Of a DNA stretch of 58,613 bases, positions 1 to 8,944 are shown piece by piece. Position numbers and translations under genes: made by a program. Origin of the DNA: Chara braunii (taxonomy: Eukaryota; Streptophyta; Charophyceae; Charales; Characeae); contig BFEA01000212.1 of the NCBI GenBank assembly GCA_003427395.1, forward strand, positions 2,131,198 to 2,189,810, written 5' to 3'. The number at the start of each line of letters is the position of its first letter. Positions within the stretch are counted from its first letter, which is position 1. A model generated the notes under the pieces. It was not told where the DNA came from and made no database searches. It saw nothing but the letters and a program-made list of their open reading frames with translations.

Positions 1-947
1 AAAGTGAGTTTGTGATGGTGGATGGGCTAATCTATCTTGATAAGGCTGGAGTAAAGAGATTGGTAGTTCCATCTAGTGAACAGTTGCGTAGTTTATTTCT
101 AGGCGAATGTCATGACGCAACTGGGCACTTTGGCTATAAGAAGACGAGTGCTAACTTAGTACAACGTTTTTGGTGGCCCAGAATGTTAGATGACGCAAAG
201 AAGTATGTTGAGACCTGTCAGGTCTGTCAGCGGGACAAGCCGCGAACTCAAGCACCGCTTGGGTTATTGAAGCCTTTACCTATTACTGATGGTCCATGAT
301 TGAGTGTTTCCATGGATTTCATGGACACTCTTGTGACCAGCAAGAGTGGTAAGAGGCACATTTTCGTCATCATTGACCGATTCACCAAGTACGCTAGACT
401 AATACCAATGCCAGAGACAGCCAGGACATAATACGTCATCAAGTTGTTCAAGGACAACTGGGTAAGGGACTTTGGGACTTTGGTTTACCAAAGACCATCA
501 TTAGTGACCGAGACGTCCGATTCACAAGTGAGTTGTGGAAGAAGACTGCGGAACAGATGGGCAGTCAACTTCAAATGACTTCAGGGAATCATCCCGAAGC
601 CAACGGACAGGCCGAACAAATGAATAGAGTTGTACAGCACTTGCTGAGGCATTACATCAAGCCCAGCCAGGACGACTGGGATGAGCAGTTACCTCTCATC
701 GCCAGCCTGTACAACAATGCTATACATAGCAGTACCGGCGTTAGTCCTAACCAGTCGCACTTAGGATGGAAGCCTAGATCAGCATTAGACTTCCTCCTAC
801 CTGAAAACCGACCTGCTGCAACTCCAGGCACACTTGAATACGGTGTGCAATATGAGAAATTGCTGCAAGATGTTGTTGAACATATGAAGAAGGCTCAACA
901 AACCATGATCGCTTATGAGAATCAACATTGCAGACAGTCCACAGGTA
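1..947 (+). pseudogene. Ty3/gypsy integrase (zinc finger plus broken catalytic core)
   Basis: This is the integrase part of a retrotransposon pol gene; it would insert element cDNA into nuclear DNA. The first frame (12-299) carries the HHCC zinc-binding domain, with HDATGHFG, then FWWPRM and CQVCQ. A TGA at 297-299 interrupts it. The same frame continues through the core start (SMDFMDTL, VIIDRFTKYARLIP) to a TAA near 430. An 8-bp tandem duplication (GACTTTGG twice, 468-483) then shifts the frame. Reading resumes with LPKTIISDRDVRFTS and the NHPEANGQAEQMNR segment holding the last catalytic acidic residue (frame of 533-973). A further frameshift lies between about 925 and 945. Because of the stops and shifts it cannot encode an active enzyme. 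Its 5' part lies outside the window. Confidence 0.9.
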
Positions 948-1427
948 GGGGAACGTGTCTGGGTCAAGGCTAGTGAGTTAGGACAGGAATTCGAAATATC
1001 TCGCAAACTAATGCCTCAGTACTTTGGTCCCTGGGAAGTCTTGGATGTAGTGGGAGATGAAATGGATGGTCCTACGTATGTCATTCGTGTCCCTGGACAC
1101 CTACACACTCACCCAGTCTTTCATGCCTCAAAGCTTGCACCTTTCGCTGAGACTGATCAATTCCCTTCCAGGAGATCGATGCTGCCCCCAACCATGGATG
1201 GACAAGTCGACATCGACGATATTGTGGATCACAGGGACATGCCTGTTCCGAAGCCGCTGGGTCGAGGAAGACCTCCTAAACCCAAGAGGGAGTACCGGAT
1301 CAGATTCAGGCATCATACGGATCCAAAAGAAGATCGGTGGTTTACCCGGGAGGAACTGATGGAAACAGCTCCTCAGGTGGTGGCAGATTATGAACGGAAG
1401 CTAAAAGGGAACGCACCTGCGAAGTAA
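915..1427 (+). pseudogene. Ty3/gypsy integrase C-terminus with chromodomain-like tail
   Basis: This is the C-terminal continuation of the integrase upstream, reached by a frameshift near 925-945. It shows the GERVWVKASEL segment, then YFGPWEVLDVVG (the GPY/F-type module) and HPVFHASKLAPF. After a proline/lysine-rich linker comes EYRIRFRHHTDPKEDRWF followed by REELMETAPQVVADYERK, which has the layout of a chromodomain (EYLVKW...TWEPEENL...VREYE in the family). In chromoviruses this tail guides insertion to particular chromatin. The key aromatic cage positions look degenerate, so chromodomain function is uncertain. The ORF ends 37 bp before a probable LTR. Confidence 0.75.
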
Positions 1428-1451
1428 GCATCTCAGCGGACTTTCGAAGCT

Positions 1452-1464
1452 AAGGGGGATGGAA
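1452..1464 (+). other. Polypurine tract of the first Ty3/gypsy element
   Basis: A purine-rich run (AAGGGGGATGGAA) sits directly before TGTGAGGATTG, the likely start of the 3' LTR, and just after the pol stop codon. In LTR elements this tract primes plus-strand DNA synthesis. The position and composition fit, but without the matching 5' LTR in the window it remains an inference. Confidence 0.5.
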
Positions 1465-2371
1465 TGTGAGGATTGAGCCCTCAAGTAGGGGCCTTGCCAT
1501 GATGTACATGTTCTGGGCTAAGGCCCCAGCAAGCCTCGTGCCCGCCCTAAGTGAAGGCGGGCCAGCAAATCAACAAGAGCCCTCTGTGCCAACATTTCAC
1601 GAAGTGGGGTTCATACAGTTGCAGCACGCCAGTTGGTTGGTGTGCNCCGAGTCTCNGATTTCAGCAAATGCTGAAAGCCCAGGGCCTCTGAGTTAGTTAG
1701 GCCCTGGGCACTCGAACNTGAGGCNGACAATGNATGCTNGGTAGAGAGGNCGAAAATGCCAAAGGGAAATCGGCCCACTATCTGAATCTGGCCACAGGCC
1801 TTGATGAAAGAGGCGCAACTGCATTGCCCCGGGGCCCAANTGTATNGAGTTGGCTTCAGCCTCTGGGTCCCGGTCACAGGCTGAAGGGAGGCTGCCCACA
1901 TGCTGCATTGGCATATAGGCAAGCAGGGCGAGGCAGCAGTATCTTGGCCAATGCTGGCACTTGCGGGCACGCTGCGCGGATGCATGTGTGCTGCGCTGTG
2001 CGAAGCAGCGCTGCGCTAAGAGCAAGCAGGCCAGTGCTAGGCGGTAGGGCGCTGCCTGCATGCAAGGCACTGGCGGCCATAGCCGGGCCGCATGAGGGTG
2101 TAGGAGAGGTGAAGGGCGAAGGTGGTCTTTGGAGGTGAAGGGCGCTGTGTGGGTAACAAGGGAGAGTGTGGGGAAGAGGACACGTACCTGGGGGAGGTGG
2201 AGGTCGGCATTGGTGTTGACATCGTCACTCGCTGGTAGTCAAGTTGTCTGGTTGTTGTTCATTGTTGTAGTTGTAGGATAGGCTGTAGAGTAGATAGGGC
2301 GCCTGGCGCCATTCACAAGAGAGAGCTGCATTTGGGTTATGCTGTTGGTGTTGCCCTGTTGGGCATGGACA
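1465..2371 (+). repeat. Probable 3' LTR of the first Ty3/gypsy element
   Basis: The segment starts TG immediately after the polypurine tract and may end at GGGCATGGACA. That ending resembles the GGGCATGTAACA end of the better-defined LTR at 5995-7438. It contains several N positions (1646-1846) and a GC-rich stretch around 1940-2100. No 5' partner LTR is present and no target duplication was found, so the 3' boundary is a guess. Confidence 0.45.
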
Positions 2372-2578
2372 TTGACTCACGATTCTTCTGTATCATTCTG
2401 AATTGGATGGTTGCTCGGTTCCATGTGCTATCTGCTTTGGTTTTGACTACTTGAACTTCAGTGTGATTTTGCATTCTGGATTTCTGTGCTTCTATACTCA
2501 TGTTCCTTGCACTATATTGATGCAGAAAAATAAATTGAACAAATTTTGCCTCAGGGTCACATCGAAATTCTTTACCAA

Positions 2579-2617
2579 ATTTATTTTATTTATTTATTTA
2601 TTCATTTATTTATTTTG
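2579..2617. repeat. (TTTA)n microsatellite
   Basis: Tandem TTTA units with one interruption (TTCA). The surrounding 2372-2790 stretch shows no convincing gene. Confidence 0.9.
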
Positions 2618-2792
2618 GTCCGGCTGGGCAAGTTTTCCTGGGCCACTCTGGTAGTCAGTTAGTGGCTCCTTATCTGGGCAATTTATTCCACCCGCCCCTG
2701 CCCACCTATGTTGTTGCCCCCGCTGGTCTTATCTTCTCTATTTGTCTTCGGGTACCCCCTGCGGCGGCATTGGTAAGTTGCCAGGTCAACAA

Positions 2793-2905
2793 GCCACGTT
2801 AGCAGACCACGTCAGCAGGCCACGTCAGCAGACCATGTCAGCAGGACACGTCAATCGATAGCAGTGCCACATCAGCAGCAGGGAGTGCCATGTCAGCAGT
2901 CCTCT
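2793..2905. repeat. Short tandem repeat of CACGTCAGCAG-type units
   Basis: About seven imperfect copies of a 16-17 bp unit built on CCACGTCAGCAG lie just upstream of the gag reading frame of the second Ty3/gypsy element. They probably belong to that element's untranslated leader. Confidence 0.75.
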
Positions 2906-2915
2906 GACCTGGTCG

Positions 2916-4465
2916 ATGCTCGCATGCTTACAAACAACCGACATGGATGAGAAGTCTGGGGAAACGGCCGAGGCCTATCAGGCCCGGATGAAGGCTTTGT
3001 TTATCGAAGTCATGAAACGGGCGGTTGAGAAAGCAGCCGCAGAGAAGAAGAAGGCAAAGGACGCTGAGGTGGCACGTCTGTTGGCAATCGAAAAGCAGCG
3101 CCAGCAAGACGAGGCAGCAACAAAGGTTGGCGATGAAGAATGAAATCATCGAGGCGAGAAGATATACAACGGAGAGCGAGCTTTGCTCACAATGGCAGCG
3201 GACTTGCGAGCCGAGGCCGAGAATGGTAAGATGGAAGAGAGTGAAAGCAAGATCGCTCTACTCCTCCACCATTTCATGGATCTCCTGGCAACGTGCATTG
3301 CACAGCAGGAGGACATCCACAACCTCGACGATGCGGATCAGACGCACAACCAGGCGTTAGCTCAACTTAACAGCCGCCTCCAGCAGGTGGAGCAACGACC
3401 CGTCGCCGCCCTCGATGCCAACTCCTCCAACACCTCCGATCGCCTCAATGCATTGGAGATTGACGCCGGAGCCCTCAAGGACGACACGCAGCCACAACAA
3501 ACGACCACGCAACAATTGGAACAATGGATCTGTGTTGCCGCCACCAACCCGAGCTCAGCACCGCGCGAGACGTCTCCAAGGTTCGATGATCAGGAGATCT
3601 TCTGCGATTCGACGAAGACGGACTCGATTCCGTGGTTCCGCAAGTTCGAGCTCAAGTTGCAACTACACCACATCAGCGAGGACAAGCATCACGTGTACTT
3701 ACTCTCCCGGTCGGGAGGCGCGTTCCAAGCATGGTTGGACAATCTCTTGTCCAAGTACGGGGCGGTAGCTGCCAACTTATACACCAAGATCAACTGTGAT
3801 AATCTAAAGGCGGCGTGACATAAGCGGTTCCAAGTAGAGCCGCCAGAGATCGAGGCAATGGACAAATTGATGACCTTCGAACAACGCTTGCTGTCGAGTG
3901 TTGACTGGATTGTCGAGTACCAACGCTTACATCCGTCCCAGACATTCAAATGGGCTTCAAGGCCGTCAAACACTACTTCATCTCGAGGTCGTGTCCGACG
4001 TTGGGCAACACCTTGACTCACATCGAGGACACCCTGACGACAATGGCAAAGCTCTTCGACGAGGCCGCGCAGATCATTGTCATGAACAAGGAGGCCAAGA
4101 ACCTCCACCGTTCGTATGCGACAGGCCCAAGTAGAGATCAACATCGGCCGAAAGTGGTCCTGGTCGCGGCGGCAATGCCCACCGACCCTTCTAGCGAGGC
4201 CGTGTCTGCCAATGAAGGGGACAGACTCGCAGCCGCCCGGGATGGTGGCTGCCACGGCAAAGGCCGAGGGTGCGGCAAGAGGAAGACAAACACCGCATCT
4301 ATCCCCGGGCCCGGCGCAGCAGCCCCAACCCCATGGTCCCACTACGGTCTCTCTGAACGTGTGTACAAGCTACGCACGAGATTCCGCTATTGTCTGCGGT
4401 GTAACGGCGATCTCCACGACAAAGTGGGCTGCCCGTCGAAAGGCAAGGGGAAATTGGGAAATTGA
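2916..4465 (+). pseudogene. Ty3/gypsy gag with CCHC zinc knuckle, broken
   Basis: This encodes the structural Gag protein of a Ty3/gypsy element. The first part (2916-3143) is a lysine/alanine/glutamate-rich coiled-coil-like segment. A TGA at 3141-3143 is in frame with the next part, 3183-3818, which ends in a capsid-like region (IPWFRKFELKLQLHHI). Another in-frame TGA (3816-3818) follows, and a frameshift near 3925 moves the reading to the frame of 3950-4465. Near the C-terminus of that frame CLRCNGDLHDKVGC matches the C-X2-C-X4-H-X4-C zinc knuckle of nucleocapsid proteins. The layout resembles, from memory, a very common Chara gag family. At least two stops and one frameshift make it non-functional. 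Confidence 0.85.
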
Positions 4466-5103
4466 TCACTGCCAGGAGTGAATCGACGACACTCTCGACG
4501 CCTTCGGAACCGGTCACTTCGCGAGTGACCGCCCTTCGTTCCAAGGCATATGCGGAAGTCGATAGTCCTCTTCTATATTCTTATGACTATGCTGGCCGAC
4601 TTGTTCCTACGCTGGGTACTCATGCTCAAGGACAAGACGTGTGTGCGGCATCTTCCCTGTCCGGCAGCGACAAGTTATCGTCTTCAAGTGGTTCTTCATG
4701 GGATTCAGCGCGTGAGTTCAACATAGAGGTATTGGACGTGCTCACGTCCGAGGATTTCGCATGGCTTCCTCTCCCGACCACGGGCCGTTTGCTGGGACCG
4801 CAATGCGCAACATTATGCGCTCATGTTCACACGTATCGATCCTTCTATGCACCACCAACTTCGTCGACGGAGGATGAAGCTGCAGTAGGGGACATCCTTG
4901 CGTATGTTACCAAGATGGCCCGCGAGTTTCGCAACCAGCGGACTTTTACCGTCCGGGACGCCTTGGGCCTCGAAGTGCCGTGTGCTATTCCTCTTCCACA
5001 CCCTTCGATCCAGTGCCAAGTGCTGACAGCCAAGTCATCCCAGGTTACTTGCGCTTACGAGCAGCCCGGCGAGATAGGCCTATCCTACGGACCGTCGCGG
5101 TAG
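4462..5103 (+). pseudogene. Pol N-terminal linker region of the second Ty3/gypsy element
   Basis: This 213-codon frame follows the gag stop directly, overlapping its last codon, with no ATG at the start. It is serine-rich. Segments such as REFNIEVLDVLTSEDFAWLP and TKMAREFRNQRTFTVRDALG are the conserved spacer before reverse transcriptase in the Chara-abundant Ty3/gypsy family. No retropepsin active site (DTG/DSG) is visible, so the protease domain seems to be missing or eroded. It runs on toward RT through a frameshift between about 5040 and 5100. Confidence 0.65.
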
Positions 5104-5423
5104 CCGACTCTTCACCCACGGACTTGTCTTCGGACCCCCGTGTGGTGCGGTTGCTTGACGAGCTCACCGACATCTTCGAGTCACCTACCGGTGTGGTGCT
5201 CGATCGGCCAATCTCTCACGGGGTCATTCTTGAGGCCGATGCTGTGCCGGCGGAAGGTTGCATTTTTATCGCATGAGCGAGGAGGGGCTTACGGTCCTCC
5301 GCGCCCAACTTGATGACTTGATGGACAAGGGCTGGATCCGCCCTATTAGCTCCCATATGGAACGCCTGTTCTCTTCGTACGGAAGAAGAACAAGGATCTA
5401 CAATTGTGCATTGACTTCGCGAG
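5040..5423 (+). pseudogene. Reverse transcriptase N-terminal remnant, deleted after the first block
   Basis: Three overlapping frames carry the usual RT entry: LLDELTDIFESPTGVV, then FYRMSEEGLTVLRAQLDDLM, KGWIRPISS, and in a third frame KKNKDLQLCIDF. That last motif normally continues with the RT palm. Here it runs within about five codons into the integrase FWWPDLL motif at 5424. The YxDD active site and RNase H are therefore absent. At least two single-nucleotide frameshifts are also present (near 5270 and 5360). Confidence 0.8.
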
Positions 5424-5983
5424 CGCTTTTGGTGGCCTGACCTTCTCGGCGACGTCACACGCTATTGCGAGTCATGCGAGGTTTGCCGACGCTGCAAATC
5501 CCGCAACCATCGTCCGTACGGCGAGTTGCGACCATTATCAGTCCCCTTGTGCCAGAGGGAAGGGATTACCATGAACATTACCGGGCCGTTCCCCAAGCAC
5601 AAGACTGGTGTGGATGGGATTCTTACGGTGGTCGACCGACTCACCAAGTTCGCCATGTTTTTGCCTTGCCGCTATCATGCCAAGTCACCGGAGTTGGCCA
5701 AGGTTCTTTACGCCGGTTGGATTGGAACCAAGGGTTACCCCAAGGAAATCGTCTGCAACCGCGACACTCGGTTCATGTTCAATTTTTGGTTGGCACTCAT
5801 CAAATGATGGGGCTCATCTCTCAAGCCAAGTTCGGCTTGCCTACTTGGTACACTTTGCATACTGCACCCACAAACGAATGCAAGATGCAAGGCAAGCTGG
5901 TATCTTCGGCTCCACGTCTTACCCGCGTCCAGGTTCCACCTTCAGATCGTCAGCTTTGCTCTCGACCCGGCTTGACTTCATAA
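5424..5983 (+). pseudogene. Ty3/gypsy integrase, truncated core
   Basis: This encodes part of an integrase. It opens inside the zinc-binding domain (FWWPDLLGDV, CESCEVCRRC), lacking the two histidines lost in the upstream deletion. The core begins with MNITGPFPKHKTGV and ILTVVDRLTKFAMFLP and continues to IVCNRDTRFM with the second catalytic aspartate. A stop after LALIK (5805-5807) and loss of the region that should carry the third acidic residue leave it dead. Residual sequence leads to a purine tract at 5982. Confidence 0.85.
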
Positions 5984-5994
5984 GAAGGGGAAGG
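5982..5994 (+). other. Polypurine tract of the second Ty3/gypsy element
   Basis: AAGAAGGGGAAGG lies immediately before TGTTACATG, the start of a well-bounded LTR. This is the expected place for the plus-strand primer. Confidence 0.7.
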
Positions 5995-7438
5995 TGTTAC
6001 ATGCTGCGCCTGCAACAGGCTGCACGGGCCATTTTGAGGCCCGTGTTGTTTTCAGCCTGAAAGCCTGAAGCAAGGGCCTACAAGCCGTGTCTTGTTTCAG
6101 CCTGAAAGCCTGAAAACAAGGGCCTACAGGCCCTGTGTCGTTTCAGCCTAAAACAGGGCCCTCCAGGCCCTGAGTTTTTTCAGCCTGAAACGGAGGGCCA
6201 TTTTCAGGCCCTCGTAAGATCGACCTGCCCTGAAACTTTAGCACCAGACCAGGGTTTTAGCACAGGCCATTTTGGGCCTGTTTTCAAGACAACCTTTGGT
6301 TGAGCTTCAACGCCAGCGTCTGGCACGTTTTGGCATTGGCAAGAGCAGCCTCCGGGACGGGCCAGCACTATATAGGACTGGCTCGCCCTGCAGGCTGCAG
6401 GTAGTTCATAGGGATTTCCCAGGCACTTCACGTGCAGTTCAGGAGGCAGGAGGTAGTCTTCAGGATTTGGCAGCAGCACTCTGGAGGAGCGCTGCAGTAG
6501 TAGTAGTAGCGTTAGCAGTAGTCTTCAGCGCTGGGCGCTAGTAGGAGCTAGAGTAGTACTGGAGAGAGAGAGAGATTGGGCGGAGGCCAGGGAGACTACC
6601 AGCGGCACCATAGCTCGAGCTTCGTCTTCGAGGTACCTGCAGCACAGCGCCATCTTCACAGGTTAGTCCCTGGCACATGGGAGAGAAATAGTTCTTGGCG
6701 CTAGTAGGAGCTAGAGTAGTACTGGAGAGAGAGAGAGATTGGGCGGAGGCCAGGGAGACTTACCTGCAGCACCATAGCTCGAGCTTCGTCTTCGAGGTAC
6801 CTGCAGCAGAGCGCCATCTTCACAGGTTAGTCCCTGGCACATGGGAGAGAAATAGTTCTTCTTCCTCTTCTCAGTCCACCATCTCCCTCTCACCCTCTCA
6901 CTACCTGACTTCACTGCATCAGCAGACTACGAGAGATCGGGATTGGTGACATTTGGATCCAGACTCGACATTGGCCTTCAGACATTTTGACGACGGATTA
7001 TTTGGGACTCGTAACGAAGACTTGGTGTTGACGACATTCCCATCTCCCCCCCCTCTTCTTCGTCTGATTCCCTCCTCTTCGTCTGTGCATGATCTGGACC
7101 TGGCGCATGCTTCCTGTGTGTAGCGCCAGGCCCCTTCACACCTTGTGACGAGGATGATGTATGTTCGGTCTGCGTTGCGACATTGATTGGGCTAGTCATT
7201 GGTATTCTAACATTCTGCTGTGCTGTCTTGTACTACGTGATAGAGGTCAGTCCCGGGCAGGTCAGGACTTATATCTAAGTCTTCCACTGCGCTACAAAGC
7301 ACCATTTTTGTATGTATCATTGTATCAGGATGTACACTGCTTGTTGAGATTCCACTAGCACTGCGTTGTCAATTCACTCGTTTTCATCACATTGCGGATC
7401 CTTGGCTTCACATGCATTGCCCAACTGGGCATGTAACA
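5995..7438 (+). repeat. 3' LTR of the second Ty3/gypsy element (1444 bp)
   Basis: The segment starts TGTTACATG and ends CATGTAACA, a perfect 9-bp inverted terminal repeat with the canonical TG...CA ends, and is preceded by a polypurine tract. Inside are four imperfect copies of a roughly 57-bp CAGCCTGAAA...GGGCC repeat (6030-6220) and a 163-bp tandem duplication (6534-6696 and 6697-6859). No matching 5' LTR was found upstream of gag, so the element is either 5'-truncated or recombined. Confidence 0.8.
6534..6859 (+). repeat. 163-bp tandem duplication inside the LTR
   Basis: GGCGCTAGTAGGAGC recurs at 6534 and 6697, and the similarity continues through GGAGAGAAATAGTTCTT at the end of each copy. 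The two copies differ at only a few positions, so the duplication is younger than the decay of the coding region. Confidence 0.85.
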
Positions 7439-8693
7439 GACGGTCTATCCACTATATGTCAGCCATCCCCCTCATGAAAGGCTTGTCAGGGAATGAAGGT
7501 GGACTTGTTTGAGTGAGAGGGATTTGCAGTCTAGAAACACCTGTCTGTGATTTTCTCGGCAGAGTCAAGTCTGAGTCACCGTTTAGAATTAGGCCGCACT
7601 GGTGGAATTCCGTCCCAGCCTAGAATGCACCAAAAGCTCTGTCTGGAGGCAGGTCAAGGGAAATGAGCACACATTTTTGAGTTGTCCGGCTGTGAACAAT
7701 CCCGGTTGGCTGTTAGAATGCGAAGCTGCCTAAACTTTGTCCCTTGTTCATAGGGGCTCTGAGTGGTTACCATGGCTGACCTTTCAGATTCTCAATCCAA
7801 GGGTTGCTGTGTTTAGAAGGTGCTCGAGCTGTTGTGAGTTTATGGTTTAGACATGTTGTTAGTGTGGCTGTTTGCTGTGCTTACAAGGTCCATGAATTGT
7901 GAGGCTATGGTTGGACGTGTTGTTAGTGCAGTGGTTTCCTGCTGTGGTAAGCAAAACCTCCAAGACGGGTTGTGCCATCCTCCTCCATCAAACATAATGA
8001 GATGACCCAAATGACACTTCTGCCTTCTGCCTTGCAGGCCAGTGGGTACTCGGTGAGTTGTAGGGCCCCGGATTCCAGTCGCAGTGCTTTGACACGCCAT
8101 GTTGGCTTGGCCCCATGGCGCAGGGCATTTTGGGCGGAATCTGTCCAGGGGGAGAATTTGATGGCGTTGGTACTTGGTGAGGCCCATACTGGTGTGGCTC
8201 CATGTCATGCGGCATGATGTGGAGAACCTTTGCAGGGAGAGTTGCGACTGTTAAATTCCGGATGCTACTGTTGCTACTGTTGAATTTCGGATGACACAGG
8301 TGGAGATAGCTATGCTTTGCCGAGGCCTTCCGCAATACATAGTACAAGGGGATTGGTGGGACAGGGCCTGATGTGTGTCGTGTTCATGTGGTAAGGACAT
8401 GTACTCGAGGAATTGATGGTAGATAGTAGATGGTAGATGGTAGTTATGATATGCAATAAGGACTCTGGAAGATATCATGAGGAAGAAATTAGGGTTGCAT
8501 TTTGCTGGTATAGTCCAGCTGTCAGTTTGACGCAAGCCAAGTCAATGTGATATGATCAGAGTGTGTGGAGCCACTCTGATTGCAATGCTGGTGTCTGAGC
8601 AATGGCAGTGATTCTGAAAAACGCAGTGCTATGCAGATGCAGCTTGCCAGTGGGCACGTCTGAGCATTGACATGCGACTTGGCTTTTTGAGCT
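7439..8693 (+). other. Upstream region of the LptFG-like gene, no gene seen
   Basis: This stretch of roughly 1.25 kb between the retrotransposon LTR and the TATA box has no ORF with recognisable content. ORFs here on the minus strand are short and lack family features. It likely contains the promoter region and could hold upstream exons. Confidence 0.5.
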
Positions 8694-8702
8694 TATATAA
8701 AG
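8694..8702 (+). promoter_or_regulatory. TATA box upstream of the LptFG-like gene
   Basis: TATATAAAG is a canonical eukaryotic TATA box. It lies about 240 bp upstream of the first in-frame ATG (8945), leaving a 5' leader of about 210 bp if transcription starts some 30 bp downstream. A polypyrimidine stretch followed by CTGCAG at 8919-8924 looks like a 3' splice site, so the leader may contain a short intron. Confidence 0.5.
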
Positions 8703-8944
8703 GTTGAACTTTGTGGATTTGACATCGGTGTGCTTCGCACCGTCCCGCACGGGCTCCTATTGGATGAAGTCCAGGGATACGCCCTAGGGATGGTAGTGGA
8801 TTGCATGCAAGTATGAGCTGCTGTTCCAGACCGTATGAAATGGAGGGAGTGTGATCTATCTTTGATGTGGCACTTTGACACAGGCGTCTGACTGCAAGGC
8901 TCTGTTGTTTTTGCTGGTCTGCAGATTCTACATTGGTATGTGCC

